Shown: positions 32,477-43,508, numbered from the stretch's first letter. The stretch: 64,000 bases of DNA from Schlegelella_A sp038231215 (GCA_038231215.1 JBBRLS010000009.1:34755-98754), one strand, 5' to 3'. The notes: a model not told the origin generated them from the sequence alone. Made by a program: numbers and translations.

Positions 32477-33306
32477 AGTCGCATGAGCTGCTCGCCGAAG
32501 AACAGCGCGGCGATGCCGCCGCCGGCGAGGTACGGCCCGAACGGAATCGGCACGTCGCGGCCGTGGCTGCGAAACACGATCAGCGCGATGCCGACGAGGG
32601 CGCCTACCGCCGAGGAGAGGAGGACGATGAGGGGGATCATCTGCCAGCCCATCCAGGCGCCCAGCGCAGCCAGCAACTTGAAGTCGCCGGCGCCCATGCC
32701 CTCCTTGCCGCGGACGATGCGAAAGGCCTGCGACACCAGCCAGAGCGACAGGTAGCCGATCACGGCGCCCGCGACCGACGCCTGCAGCGTGACCGGAATC
32801 CAGCCTCGCGCTGCGGCGATGATGCCGGCCCACATCAGTGGAAGGGTCAGGATGTCGGGCAGGAGCTGCGTGTCGAGGTCGATGAAGGTCAAGGCCACCA
32901 GCGTCGCGACGAGGCCGCAGACCAGCAGCGCAGCCGGCTGCGCGCCGACGTGCCAGCCGACCAGCGCAAAGAGCGCGCCGGTCGAGAGCTCGATGATCGG
33001 ATAGCGAGCCGAAATGCGCGTGCGGCACGCCGAGCAACGCCCGCGCAGCCAAAGCCAGCTCGCCAGCGGAATGTTCTCGTACCAGGCGATTGCATGGCCG
33101 CACGAGGGGCAGCGCGAGCGCGGCGTCGAGAGCGTCAGCGGCGGAGACTCGGCGATCTCGATGCCGAGCAGCTCGGCGCTGTCCGCTTTCCACTCGTGCT
33201 CCAGCATGAGCGGGAGGCGGTGGATCACGACGTTCAGAAAACTGCCGATGCAAAGGCCGAGAACGGCCAGGACGAGGGGCGAATAGAGGATCTCGGCAGG
33301 CGGCAT
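32458..33306 (-). CDS. pilD: prepilin peptidase/N-methyltransferase PilD
   Basis: A 282-residue inner-membrane aspartic protease that cleaves and N-methylates type IV prepilins and type II pseudopilins. It has an N-terminal membrane helix, two zinc-binding pairs (CPSC and CSAC around residues 68-95), the active-site Asp motifs LTFIDLDTQLLPD and GMGAGDFKLL, and about seven membrane helices. It lies 15 bases downstream of pilC in the pilB-pilC-pilD order and overlaps coaE. Confidence 0.93.
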   Translation of the reverse strand: MPPAEILYSPLVLAVLGLCIGSFLNVVIHRLPLMLEHEWKADSAELLGIEIAESPPLTLSTPRSRCPSCGHAIAWYENIPLASWLWLRGRCSACRTRISARYPIIELSTGALFALVGWHVGAQPAALLVCGLVATLVALTFIDLDTQLLPDILTLPLMWAGIIAAARGWIPVTLQASVAGAVIGYLSLWLVSQAFRIVRGKEGMGAGDFKLLAALGAWMGWQMIPLIVLLSSAVGALVGIALIVFRSHGRDVPIPFGPYLAGGGIAALFFGEQLMRLWMPQL

Positions 33307-33321
33307 CGAGGTCTGAAACCT

Positions 33322-34545
33322 TCAGACCACCGCGCCCAGCTTGAAGATCGGCAGGTACATGGAGACGACGATGCCGCCGATCAGCGTTCCGAGGATGACG
33401 ATGATGAACGGCTCCATGAGGCTCGACAGGCCCTTGACGGCTTCGTCGACCTCGTCTTCGTAGAACTCCGCGGCCTTGCCGAGCATGGCGTCGAGCGAGC
33501 CCGATTCCTCGCCGATCGCGCACATCTGCAACACCATCACCGGGAACACGCCGGTCGCCTGCATCGACGTGGTGAGCGCCGAGCCGGTCGAGACGTCCTT
33601 CTGGATCTTCTCTGTCGCTTCGGCGAACTCGGCGTTGGCGGAGGCGCCGCCGTCCGAATCGAGCGCCTCGACGAGCGGCACGCCCGCGGCGAACATGGTC
33701 GAGAGCGTTCGCGTCCAGCGCGCGATCGCCGACTTGTTGACGAGGTCGCCGAACACCGGCACGCGCAGCAACAGGCGGTCCATGTACTTCTGCATCTTGA
33801 CCGAGCGCTTCCAGCTCTGCATGAAGAAGTAGATGCCGCCGCCACCCAGCCCGAAGATCAGGTACCAGTACTTGACGAAGATCTTCGACATGCCCATGAC
33901 GAAGAGCGTCGGCGCCGGCAACTCGGCGCCGAAGTTCCGGAACACGTCCTCGAATGCCGGAATGACGAAGATCATGATGACCGCGAGCACGATGAACGCG
34001 ACGCTGATCACGGCGATGGGATAGATGAGCGCCGACTTGATCTTGTTCTTGATCGCCATCGTCTTTTCCTGATAGACGGCCAGGCGATCGAGCAGGGTTT
34101 CCAGGATACCGCCGGCTTCGCCGGCTTCGACCAGGTTGCAGTAGAGCGCGTCGAAGTAGAGCGGGTGCTTGCGGAACGCGGCCGACAGGCTGGTGCCGGT
34201 CTCGACGTCGGAGCGGATGTCGGTGAGCAGGCGCGTCATGCGCGCATTGGTGCTGCCGCGCGCGACGATGTCGAACGACTGGATCAGCGGCACGCCGGCT
34301 CGCATCATCGTCGAGAGCTGGCGCGTGAAGATGGCGATGTCCTTCTGCTTGATGGACTTGCCGCCGCTCATGCGGCGCTTCTTCACCTTGTTGACCATCA
34401 CGCCCTGGCGGCGCAGGCTCGCGCTCACCATCGCTTCACCGCCGGCCCGCATCTCGCCGCGCACCGACTTGCCGTTCTTGTCCTTGCCTTCCCACTCGAA
34501 GACGATGTCCTTGATTCGCTGCTTTGCAGCCAGTGCCGTTGCCAT
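33322..34545 (-). CDS. pilC: type IV pilus platform protein PilC
   Basis: A 407-residue GspF/PilC-family inner-membrane protein. It has a cytosolic N-terminal part with KNGKSVRGEMRAG and DIAIFTRQLSTMMRAGVPLI, then two membrane helices (ALIYPIAVISVAFIVLAVIM) and the duplicated cytosolic domain with RWTRTLSTMFAAGVPLVEAL and QMCAIGEESGSLDAM. The last helix ends at FIIVILGTLIGGIVVSMYLP. PilC is the platform on which PilB powers pilus assembly. It lies 38 bases downstream of pilB and 15 upstream of pilD. Confidence 0.94.
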   Translation of the reverse strand: MATALAAKQRIKDIVFEWEGKDKNGKSVRGEMRAGGEAMVSASLRRQGVMVNKVKKRRMSGGKSIKQKDIAIFTRQLSTMMRAGVPLIQSFDIVARGSTNARMTRLLTDIRSDVETGTSLSAAFRKHPLYFDALYCNLVEAGEAGGILETLLDRLAVYQEKTMAIKNKIKSALIYPIAVISVAFIVLAVIMIFVIPAFEDVFRNFGAELPAPTLFVMGMSKIFVKYWYLIFGLGGGGIYFFMQSWKRSVKMQKYMDRLLLRVPVFGDLVNKSAIARWTRTLSTMFAAGVPLVEALDSDGGASANAEFAEATEKIQKDVSTGSALTTSMQATGVFPVMVLQMCAIGEESGSLDAMLGKAAEFYEDEVDEAVKGLSSLMEPFIIVILGTLIGGIVVSMYLPIFKLGAVV

Positions 34546-34583
34546 TTCGTCCGAGTCCTCTTTCCGCGTTCCGATTGTCGCCG

Positions 34584-36299
34584 CTACTCGTTGGTGACCG
34601 AGATCAACTCTTCGAGTGTCGTCATGCCCGAGCGGACCTTGAGCAGGCCCGACTGGCGCAGATCGCGAACCCCTTCACGCTGCGCCTGGGAAGCGATCTC
34701 TGTCGCGTTACCGTTGGCGAGGATGATCTTCTGGATCTCCTCGCTGATCGGCATGACCTGGTAGATGCCGACGCGGCCCTTGTAACCGTTGTTGCACATT
34801 GAACATCCGACCGCGCGAAACGGCTTCCAGTTGCCGTCGAGGTCCTCGGCCTTGAACCCGGCCTTGAGCATCGCGTCGCGAGGATAGTCGGCTGGCGCCT
34901 TGCAGTTCTCGCAGAGCTTTCTCGCCAGGCGCTGCGCCGTGATGAGCAACACGCTTGCTGCGATGTTGAAGGCAGCCACGCCCATGTTGGCGAGGCGCGT
35001 CAGGGTGGTTGGCGCATCGTTGGTGTGCAACGTCGACATCACCATGTGGCCGGTCTGCGCCGCTTTCATCGCGATGTCGGCGGTGTCGAGGTCGCGAATC
35101 TCGCCGACCATGATGATGTCCGGGTCCTGGCGCAAGAAGGACTTCAGCGCGACCGCGAAGGTGAGCCCCGAGCGGTCGTTGACGTTGACCTGGTTGACGC
35201 CGGGCAGGTTGATTTCGGCCGGATCCTCGACGGTCGAGATGTTGACCCCCGGCTGATTCAGGATGTTGAGGCAGGTGTAGAGCGACACCGTCTTGCCGCT
35301 ACCGGTCGGGCCGGTGACGAGGACCATTCCGTAAGGGCGCTGGATCGCCTTCATCAGGCGGTCTTTCTCGATCTTCTCGTAGCCGAGCGCCTCGATGCCG
35401 ACTTTTGCGCTCGAAGGATCCAGGATCCGGATCACGATCTTCTCGCCGAACAAGGTGGGCAGCGTGCTGACCCGGAAGTCGATCGCCTTGTTGCCGAACT
35501 TCAGCTTCATGCGGCCGTCTTGCGGCACACGCTTTTCCGAGATGTCCAGCCTCGAGATGACCTTGATGCGCGCGGACAGCTTTTCCTTGATGGCGAGCGG
35601 CGGCTGCGTGATCTCGCGCAACTCGCCATCGACGCGAAAGCGCACCCGATAGTGGTATTCGTAAGGCTCGAAATGCAGGTCGGACGCGCGCAGGTTGATG
35701 GCGTCGATCAGCATCTTCTGCAGGAAGCGCACGACCGGTGCGTCCTCGACGTCGCTAGTGACCTCCTCGTCGGGCTTGGTCGTGACGTCGTCGGTGACGT
35801 CGAACTCGAAGTCGCCCGACGAGAGCTGCTCCATCGCCTCGTTTGTGGTGGCGCTAGAGGCCTCGAGGATCTTGGACAGCTTGTCGTGTTCGACGATGAC
35901 CCACTCGGGAGAGAGCTGGGTCGCGAACTTGATGCGTTCGGCCGCTTCCTGGTCGGTCGGGTCGGCGCCACCGATGAAGACGCGGTTGCCGCGCTTGCCC
36001 AGCACCACGATCTGGTACTGCGACGCGAGCTTGGGCTCGATGATGTTCTTCGGCAGTTTGACCGCATCGATCGCCGACAGGTCGAGCAGCGGCAGGGCCA
36101 GCGCAACAGCCAGCGTATGGGCGAGGTCAGAAGGCGACACGGCGCCGGCCGCGATGACCGAGGCGACGAAGCTGGTTCGCTTGTCGCGCGAGCTGCGCAC
36201 CAGCTCTTCCGCCGTTCGGGCGTTCAGCTTGCCCGCGTGGACCAGCACCCTCGCCACGCCGGAGAGGGCCGAATGCGGTGCTTCAGCGAGGGTATCCAA
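34584..36299 (-). CDS. pilB: type IV pilus assembly ATPase PilB
   Basis: A 571-residue GspE/PilB-family ATPase. An N-terminal MshEN-type domain lies at about 5-160, then a linker. The ATPase has Walker A GPTGSGKTVSLY at 330-341, an Asp box, the Walker B region DIIMVGEIRD and a His box (STLHTNDAPTTLTRL). A tetracysteine zinc site follows (CENC and CSMC). The start is TTG at 36297-36299; the codons upstream quickly reach an in-frame stop. It precedes pilC and pilD. The pilus retraction ATPase is not in this window. Confidence 0.93.
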   Translation of the reverse strand: MDTLAEAPHSALSGVARVLVHAGKLNARTAEELVRSSRDKRTSFVASVIAAGAVSPSDLAHTLAVALALPLLDLSAIDAVKLPKNIIEPKLASQYQIVVLGKRGNRVFIGGADPTDQEAAERIKFATQLSPEWVIVEHDKLSKILEASSATTNEAMEQLSSGDFEFDVTDDVTTKPDEEVTSDVEDAPVVRFLQKMLIDAINLRASDLHFEPYEYHYRVRFRVDGELREITQPPLAIKEKLSARIKVISRLDISEKRVPQDGRMKLKFGNKAIDFRVSTLPTLFGEKIVIRILDPSSAKVGIEALGYEKIEKDRLMKAIQRPYGMVLVTGPTGSGKTVSLYTCLNILNQPGVNISTVEDPAEINLPGVNQVNVNDRSGLTFAVALKSFLRQDPDIIMVGEIRDLDTADIAMKAAQTGHMVMSTLHTNDAPTTLTRLANMGVAAFNIAASVLLITAQRLARKLCENCKAPADYPRDAMLKAGFKAEDLDGNWKPFRAVGCSMCNNGYKGRVGIYQVMPISEEIQKIILANGNATEIASQAQREGVRDLRQSGLLKVRSGMTTLEELISVTNE

Positions 36300-36452
36300 C
36301 CTGTGAGAACTCGTTCAGTCCTTGGAGCAACGGATGATCATCGCCGATTCACCGGGGGCTGTAAACGCTGGCCACGTCGGCCTTGCGCCAACAATTCACG
36401 GGCGACTTTGCGGCCGGCCGGGGCGCGAACGAAACTGGATCGGGCGAGATCT

Positions 36453-36529
36453 TGGTCGGGGTGAGAGGATTCGAACCTCCGGCCTCTACGTCCCGAACGT
36501 AGCGCTCTACCAGGCTAAGCTACACCCCG
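36453..36529 (-). tRNA. tRNA-Pro (anticodon CGG)
   Basis: Read on the minus strand, the sequence folds as a tRNA: acceptor CGGGGTG with CACCCCG, D arm GCTT/GAGC, anticodon arm CTACG-TTCGGGA-CGTAG giving anticodon CGG, T arm GGAGG-TTCGAAT-CCTCT, discriminator A and an encoded CCA. It lies between ispB and pilB on the same strand, 65 bases after ispB. Confidence 0.95.
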
Positions 36530-36594
36530 ATTCGTACGACATGCAGGCCGCGTCTTCGCGCCGAAAGAGGTCGCGAAGGTCGGGCTGGCGTCGC

Positions 36595-37590
36595 TCAGGA
36601 CGACCTCTCGACGGATCGAACCGACAAGTCTAGCAGAGCTTCACGGTACGCCGAGACGGGCAGAAGCTCGAGGACCTGGCAGGCCTTGTCGGCCTCGGCG
36701 CGCGCCGCTTCGCGCGTGGCCACGAGCGCACCGGTCGCCCGTACAACGGCGATCACCTCGTCGAGGCGGGCGACTTCGCCGTGTTCGATGGCGCCGCGCA
36801 AGAGGGCGCGTTGCTCCGCCGTACCCCGCTCCATGGCGATCAGCAAGGGCAGCGTGGGCTTGCCTTCGCGCAGGTCGTCACCGACATTCTTGCCGAGCTG
36901 GGCGGTCGCGCCTTCGTAGTCGAGCAAGTCGTCGACGAGCTGGAACGCCGTGCCCAGCGAGCGGCCGTAAGCGGCGCAAGCCTCTTCGACCGCAGCGTCG
37001 GCATTGGCGAGAACGGCGCCGAGGCGTGCGCTGGCCTCGAACAGCTTGGCCGTCTTGAAGCGGATGACGCGCAGATAGGCCTCGACGCCGACATCGGGGT
37101 CGTGCATGTTCATGAGCTGCAGGACCTCGCCCTCGGCGATGACGTTGGTCGCATCGGCAAGCACCTCGAGGACGCGCATGCTGCCCGCCGAGACCATCAT
37201 CTGGAAAGCTCGCGAGTAGACGAAGTCGCCGACCAGGACGCTGGCGGCGTTGCCGAACAACGCGTTGGCGGTGCGGCGACCACGCCGCAATGCCGACTCG
37301 TCGACCACGTCGTCGTGCAGGAGGGTCGCCGTGTGAATGAATTCGACCGTCGCCGCGAGCTCGAAGCGCTCTCGCCCGGTGAAACCCAGGGCGCCCGAGA
37401 AAAGCAGCACGAGCATCGGCCGGATCCGCTTGCCGCCGGCACTGACGATGTAGTTCGCGATCTGGTCGATCAGCGCGACCTTCGACGCGAGCCGCCGCCG
37501 GATCACCGCGTCGACATGCGCCATCTCCTCGGCCATCAACAAGACGGCGTCGGCGGGCGGTGGGGCGGACGGCGAAAGCGAGGCGGACAC
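36595..37590 (-). CDS. ispB: octaprenyl/polyprenyl diphosphate synthase
   Basis: A 331-residue trans-prenyl diphosphate synthase that makes the ubiquinone side chain. The first Asp-rich motif reads LLHDDVVDESALRRGRRT and the second LVDDLLDYEG, each with the Asp residues for the magnesium-bound diphosphate. The upstream helix contains SAGGKRIRPMLVLL. GTG at 37590 is chosen because it gives a family-typical N-terminus (VSASLSPS) before the AEEMAHVDAVI helix; an ATG closer in is the alternative. It is divergent from rplU, a conserved betaproteobacterial arrangement. Confidence 0.9.
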   Translation of the reverse strand: MSASLSPSAPPPADAVLLMAEEMAHVDAVIRRRLASKVALIDQIANYIVSAGGKRIRPMLVLLFSGALGFTGRERFELAATVEFIHTATLLHDDVVDESALRRGRRTANALFGNAASVLVGDFVYSRAFQMMVSAGSMRVLEVLADATNVIAEGEVLQLMNMHDPDVGVEAYLRVIRFKTAKLFEASARLGAVLANADAAVEEACAAYGRSLGTAFQLVDDLLDYEGATAQLGKNVGDDLREGKPTLPLLIAMERGTAEQRALLRGAIEHGEVARLDEVIAVVRATGALVATREAARAEADKACQVLELLPVSAYREALLDLSVRSVERSS

Positions 37591-37725
37591 AGGGTTGGCG
37601 CGGCGAAGGTCGATTATAGGAAGCCCCGCGCTGTCCCCGCCGAAGCGTCGGACGGAGTTCCTTCCGCGTCGTGCGCTCCCCGCCGGGTTCGGCCCGGCTA
37701 GCCTCCTTCGGGTGATCTGCCGTGG

Positions 37726-37731
37726 TATAGT
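37726..37731 (+). promoter_or_regulatory. candidate -10 element for rplU-rpmA
   Basis: TATAGT lies 53 bases upstream of the rplU start codon, one base from the TATAAT consensus. No good -35 is seen at 16-18 bases spacing, so the start of the transcript is tentative. Confidence 0.4.
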
Positions 37732-37784
37732 CACAGGCTTTTCCCGAGCCGCCCAAGCGGCCCCATGCAAGCGAAGGATTCACC

Positions 37785-38099
37785 ATGTACGCGGTCATCA
37801 AAACCGGCGGCAAGCAGTACAAGGTCGCGGCCGGCGAGACGCTCAAGGTCGAACGGCTGACGGCCGACGTCGGTTCCGACATAACGCTCGACCAAGTGCT
37901 CGCAGTCGGCGCCGGTGCCGATCTGGTGACCGGCGCGCCGCTCGTTGCAGGTGCCAGCGTCATCGCCAGCGTCGTGTCGCATGGTCGGCACGACAAGGTC
38001 CGCATCTTCAAGATGCGCCGGCGCAAGCACTACCAGAAGCGCCAGGGCCACCGGCAGAATTTCACCGAGATCCGCATCAGCGCGGTCAACGCCGCCTGA
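37785..38099 (+). CDS. rplU: 50S ribosomal protein L21
   Basis: A 104-residue L21 (MYAVIKTGGKQYKVAAGE, then VVSHGRHDKVRIFKMRRRKH and YQKRQGHRQNFTEIRI), with the basic RRRKHY region that contacts 23S rRNA. It is the first gene of the rplU-rpmA unit. An AAGGA ribosome site sits upstream. Confidence 0.97.
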   Translation: MYAVIKTGGKQYKVAAGETLKVERLTADVGSDITLDQVLAVGAGADLVTGAPLVAGASVIASVVSHGRHDKVRIFKMRRRKHYQKRQGHRQNFTEIRISAVNAA

Positions 38100-38128
38100 G
38101 CGGCCACCGGGTTCAGGAGTAGTCAGTC

Positions 38129-38386
38129 ATGGCACAGAAAAAAGGCGGCGGCTCGACGCGCAACGGCCGCGATTCGCAGCCCAAGATGCTCGGCGTCAAG
38201 GTATTCGGCGGGCAGACGGTGCCGGCCGGATCGATCATCGTGCGCCAGCGTGGCACCAAGTTTCATGCCGGCCCTAACGTCGGCATCGGCCGCGATCACA
38301 CGCTGTTCGCGCTCGTCGACGGCCAGGTGAGCTACTCGGTCAAGGGCCCGCGCAACCGCTCGACGGTCGAAGTCAAGAGCGTCTGA
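38129..38386 (+). CDS. rpmA: 50S ribosomal protein L27
   Basis: An 85-residue L27. The N-terminus MAQKKGGGSTRNGRDSQ is typical, and the core has PKMLGVKVFGGQTVPAG and GTKFHAGPNVGIGRDHTLFA. L27 lies near the peptidyl-transferase centre. It follows rplU by 29 bases and is followed by a strong terminator. Confidence 0.97.
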   Translation: MAQKKGGGSTRNGRDSQPKMLGVKVFGGQTVPAGSIIVRQRGTKFHAGPNVGIGRDHTLFALVDGQVSYSVKGPRNRSTVEVKSV

Positions 38387-38409
38387 CGAGGCGTCGCTTC
38401 GGCAGGACC

Positions 38410-38435
38410 AAGCCCCGGCTCTCCGGGGCTTTTTT
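38410..38435 (+). terminator. rho-independent terminator after rpmA
   Basis: A 9-bp stem (AAGCCCCGG at 38410-38418 with CCGGGGCTT at 38423-38431), a four-base loop, and a T tract to 38435. It sits 24 bases after the rpmA stop and separates the ribosomal operon from the obgE unit. Confidence 0.9.
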
Positions 38436-38486
38436 CATTCGCGCTGCACTACCATTGGCCGTCGCAATCAATCCATCGAGGTTCAC

Positions 38487-38675
38487 ATGAGCTGGAGCGG
38501 CATCATCCTGATCGTGGTCGGCGCCTTGCTGCTGGCCAACAACTTCGGCTGGCTGGCGTGGGACTGGATGCACCAGTGGTGGCCGGTGCTGCTGATCGCG
38601 CTCGGCATCTGGTCGGTGCTGCGGCCCAAGCGTGGAGACCGGCATCCTTCGCGCGGAGCCGGCCCGGGGACATGA
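38487..38675 (+). CDS. small inner-membrane protein, DUF5668/LiaF-TM-like
   Basis: A 62-residue protein with two hydrophobic segments: SGIILIVVGALLLANNFGWL and WWPVLLIALGIWSVL, with the NFGWL and WWPVLLIALG pattern seen in DUF5668/LiaF-type small membrane proteins, then a basic tail. It overlaps obgE by four bases (ATGA), suggesting coupling. Function is unknown. Confidence 0.7.
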   Translation: MSWSGIILIVVGALLLANNFGWLAWDWMHQWWPVLLIALGIWSVLRPKRGDRHPSRGAGPGT

Positions 38676-39787
38676 AGTTCGTCGACGAGGCCACGATCGA
38701 GGTCGTGGCTGGCGATGGCGGCAACGGCTGCATGAGCTTTCGCCGCGAGAAGTTCATCCCCTTCGGCGGGCCGAACGGCGGCGACGGCGGTCGTGGCGGC
38801 AGCGTCTACGTCGTCGGCGACTCGAACCTCAACACGCTGATCGACTTCCGCTATGCCCGGCGCCACGAAGCGCGACGCGGCGAAAACGGCCGTGGCTCCG
38901 ACCAGTACGGAGCCGCCGCAGAAGACATCGTCTTGCGCATGCCGGTCGGCACCATCCTCGCCGACGCCGAGACCGGCGAGCGCATCGCCGAGCTGCTCGA
39001 GTCGGGCGAGAGGATCTGCATCGTCAAGGGCGGCGACGGCGGCTTTGGCAACCTGCACTTCAAGAGCAGCACCAACCGCGCGCCGCGCCAGAAGACGCCC
39101 GGCTGGCCCGGCGAGCACAAGAAACTCAAGCTCGAATTGCGCGTCCTCGCCGACGTCGGCCTGCTCGGCATGCCCAACGCCGGCAAGTCGACGCTGATCG
39201 CCGCCATCTCGAACGCCCGGCCGAAGATCGCCGACTATCCGTTCACGACCCTGCATCCCAATCTCGGCGTCGTTCGCGTCGCGCCCGAGCAGAGCTTCGT
39301 CGTCGCCGATATCCCGGGCCTGATCGAAGGCGCTGCAGAAGGCGCGGGCCTCGGTCACCTGTTCCTGCGTCATCTCCAGCGCACCCGCCTGCTGCTCCAC
39401 CTCGTCGACTTCGCGCCCTTCGACGACGAGATCGATCCCGTGAAGCAGGTGCGCGGCATCGTCAAGGAGCTCGAGAAGTACGACCCCGAGCTCGCCGCCA
39501 AGCCGCGCTGGATCGTGCTCAACAAGCTCGACATGATTCCAGCCGAGGAGAGAGCCGCGCGTGTCGCCGCCTTCGTCAAGCGGCTGCGCTGGAAGGGCCC
39601 GATCTTCTCCATCTCGGCGCTGACGCGCGAAGGCTGCGAAGGGCTGGTGCGCAGCATCTACGAGCACGTCGCCAAGCATGCGGCGGCCGCGCCGGCGGAA
39701 CGCGATCCGCGCTTCGACGATGGCGTCGCCGGCGTCGATCGCGAAGCGCCCGACGGCGCGCACGCGGGGGCCGGCATCGCACGATGA
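38672..39787 (+). CDS. obgE: GTPase Obg (CgtA)
   Basis: A 371-residue Obg GTPase involved in 50S ribosome maturation and stress responses. The glycine-rich Obg domain is at the N-terminus (EVVAGDGGNGCMSFRREKF, GGPNGGDGGRGG). The G domain begins near residue 160, with G1 GMPNAGKST, the FTTLHPNLGVV switch I, DIPGLIEGAAEG as G3 and NKLD as G4. The start at 38672 overlaps the small membrane gene, and the stop overlaps proB by four bases. Confidence 0.96.
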   Translation: MKFVDEATIEVVAGDGGNGCMSFRREKFIPFGGPNGGDGGRGGSVYVVGDSNLNTLIDFRYARRHEARRGENGRGSDQYGAAAEDIVLRMPVGTILADAETGERIAELLESGERICIVKGGDGGFGNLHFKSSTNRAPRQKTPGWPGEHKKLKLELRVLADVGLLGMPNAGKSTLIAAISNARPKIADYPFTTLHPNLGVVRVAPEQSFVVADIPGLIEGAAEGAGLGHLFLRHLQRTRLLLHLVDFAPFDDEIDPVKQVRGIVKELEKYDPELAAKPRWIVLNKLDMIPAEERAARVAAFVKRLRWKGPIFSISALTREGCEGLVRSIYEHVAKHAAAAPAERDPRFDDGVAGVDREAPDGAHAGAGIAR

Positions 39788-40905
39788 TGAGCGAGAGGCT
39801 TCGCGACGCCCGGCGCATCGTCGTCAAGGTCGGCTCGAGCCTGGTCACGAACGAGGGCCGCGGCGTCGATGCGGCCGCTGTCGGCGGCTGGTGCCGGCAG
39901 ATGGCCACCCTCGTCCGCCAGCAGCGCGAGCTCGTCATGGTCTCGAGCGGCGCCATCGCCGAGGGCATGAAGCGCCTTGGCTGGACGACTCGACCGCACG
40001 GCGTGCATGAGCTGCAGGCCGCCGCCGCGGTCGGCCAGATGGGCCTGGCGCAGATTTACGAGTCGGCGCTGCGCGAGCACGGCATCGGCAGCGCACAGGT
40101 GCTGCTGACCCACGCCGACCTGGCCGACCGCGAGCGCTATCTCAACGCGCGCTCGACGCTGACGACGCTGCTCGGCCTCGGCGTCGTTCCCGTCATCAAC
40201 GAGAACGACACGGTCGTCAACGACGAGATCAAGTTCGGCGACAACGACACGCTTGGCGCGCTCGTCGCCAACCTGCTCGACGCCGACCTGCTCGTCATCC
40301 TGACCGACCAGGCCGGCCTCTTCTCGGCCGATCCGCGCAAGGACGGGAGCGCGCATCTGATCGAGCAGGGCACGGCCGGCGATCCCGAGCTCGAGCGCAT
40401 GGCAGGCGGCGCCGGCAGCGCGATCGGCCGCGGCGGCATGCTGACCAAGGTGCTTGCCGCCAAGCGCGCCGCGCGCAGCGGCGCCAGCACGGTCATTGCC
40501 TACGGCAGGGAGCCCGACGTGCTGCTCCGCATCGCCGCCGGCGAGCGAGTCGGCACCGCGCTGGTCGCGGCGACGCCCAAGGTCGTGGCGCGCAAGCTCT
40601 GGATGAGCGATCACTTGCAGCTTCGCGGCTCGGTCACGGTCGACGACGGCGCCGCAGCCAAGATTCACGGCGGCGGCAAGAGTCTCTTGCCGATCGGCGT
40701 GGTCGCCGTCGAGGGCGACTTTCACCGCGGCGACGTGATCGCGGTACGTCGCACCAGCGGCGAGGAAATCGGCCGCGGCCTCTGCAACTACAGCAGCACC
40801 GAGGCCCGACTCATCGCGCGCAAGCCTTCCTCGGAGTTCGAGCGGCTGCTCGGCTTCATCGGCGAGCCGGAACTGATCCACCGCGACAACTTCGTGCTGT
40901 CGTAA
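39784..40905 (+). CDS. proB: glutamate 5-kinase
   Basis: A 373-residue glutamate 5-kinase, the first step of proline synthesis. The kinase domain has VVKVGSSLVTNEG near the N-terminus, VSSGAIAEGMKRLGW, PVINENDTV and FGDNDTLGALVA with TDQAGLF. A C-terminal PUA domain follows (LLPIGVVAVEGDFHRGDVI). The start ATG at 39784 overlaps the obgE stop. It is convergent with rppH; the 42-base gap shows a weak hairpin without a T tract. Confidence 0.95.
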   Translation: MMSERLRDARRIVVKVGSSLVTNEGRGVDAAAVGGWCRQMATLVRQQRELVMVSSGAIAEGMKRLGWTTRPHGVHELQAAAAVGQMGLAQIYESALREHGIGSAQVLLTHADLADRERYLNARSTLTTLLGLGVVPVINENDTVVNDEIKFGDNDTLGALVANLLDADLLVILTDQAGLFSADPRKDGSAHLIEQGTAGDPELERMAGGAGSAIGRGGMLTKVLAAKRAARSGASTVIAYGREPDVLLRIAAGERVGTALVAATPKVVARKLWMSDHLQLRGSVTVDDGAAAKIHGGGKSLLPIGVVAVEGDFHRGDVIAVRRTSGEEIGRGLCNYSSTEARLIARKPSSEFERLLGFIGEPELIHRDNFVLS

Positions 40906-40947
40906 GGGCGGGCTCCTTCGGTTGCCCGGATCGGACTTCGGCGCGCC

Positions 40948-41613
40948 CTACTCCTGACCGAGAACCGGTGCCGCAGCCTGCACTGTCGGCGCCGCAGGAC
41001 CGACATCGAGCTCGGCGGCAGGCGCGGCTTCTTCTTCGACTTCCGCGTGGCACGCAACTTCGGATCGACGGTGCCGATCGGGCCCTTCATCGCGATGATG
41101 CGGCCGCATGCCGGAACGAAGATAGCGGTTGTGCTGCGCGCCGCGCGGCAGAAAGCGCGCCAGCTCGGTGAGTGCCATCTGGTAGACGTCGCGCTTGAAC
41201 TCGATCACGACGTCGAGCGGGATCCAGTACTCGTTCCAGCGCCACGCGTCGAACTCGGGGTGGTCGGTGGCGCGCAGGTTCATGTCGCTGTCGCGGCCGG
41301 TGAGCTGGAGCAGGAACCAGATCTGCTTCTGGCCGCGGTAATGGCCGCGCGCGTCGCGCCGGATGAAGTGCGTCGGAACCTCGTAACGCAGCCAGTCGCG
41401 CGTACGCGCGACGATGCGCACATGGTCTTCCTTCAGCCCCACTTCTTCGTGGAGTTCGCGGAACATCGCCTGCTCGGGCGTTTCGCCGTGATTGATCCCC
41501 CCTTGCGGGAACTGCCAGGAATGGGTGCGGATCCGTTTACCCCAGAACACCTGGTTCTTGTGATTGAGCAGGACGATGCCGACGTTGGGTCTGAACCCAT
41601 CACGGTCGAGCAT
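40948..41613 (-). CDS. rppH: RNA pyrophosphohydrolase RppH
   Basis: A 221-residue Nudix hydrolase that removes pyrophosphate from mRNA 5' ends and starts decay. The start MLDRDGFRPNVGIVLLN is typical of the family, and the Nudix box reads GGINHGETPEQAMFRELHEE with VGL after. The family core is about 160 residues; the remaining tail is Ala/Glu/Pro-rich and appears disordered. The ATG at 41611-41613 is favoured over a longer frame. A good promoter lies at 41641-41668. Confidence 0.93.
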   Translation of the reverse strand: MLDRDGFRPNVGIVLLNHKNQVFWGKRIRTHSWQFPQGGINHGETPEQAMFRELHEEVGLKEDHVRIVARTRDWLRYEVPTHFIRRDARGHYRGQKQIWFLLQLTGRDSDMNLRATDHPEFDAWRWNEYWIPLDVVIEFKRDVYQMALTELARFLPRGAQHNRYLRSGMRPHHRDEGPDRHRRSEVACHAEVEEEAAPAAELDVGPAAPTVQAAAPVLGQE

Positions 41614-41640
41614 AATCAACCTCGATTCTTGCGTTGACCG

Positions 41641-41668
41641 ATTATTGCACCGGCATGACACGAGTCAA
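41641..41668 (-). promoter_or_regulatory. sigma-70 promoter for rppH
   Basis: On the minus strand, TTGACT (41663-41668) is followed after 16 bases by AATAAT (41641-41646), each five of six to consensus. Transcription would start about 20 bases before the rppH ATG. Confidence 0.7.
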
Positions 41669-41754
41669 ACCTCGCGTCCTTCGGGCGCCTCGGCCCTCGG
41701 CGCGTTGCGCACCAGCGTGATGCACGCCGGGTCCCGCAACGAATCTCCGCGACG

Positions 41755-43508
<1,754 letters not shown>

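Noticed and set aside
40906..40947. Possible terminator between the convergent proB and rppH genes
   Set aside because: A GC stem (CGGGC/GCCCG) exists but the loop is long and there is no T tract on either strand.
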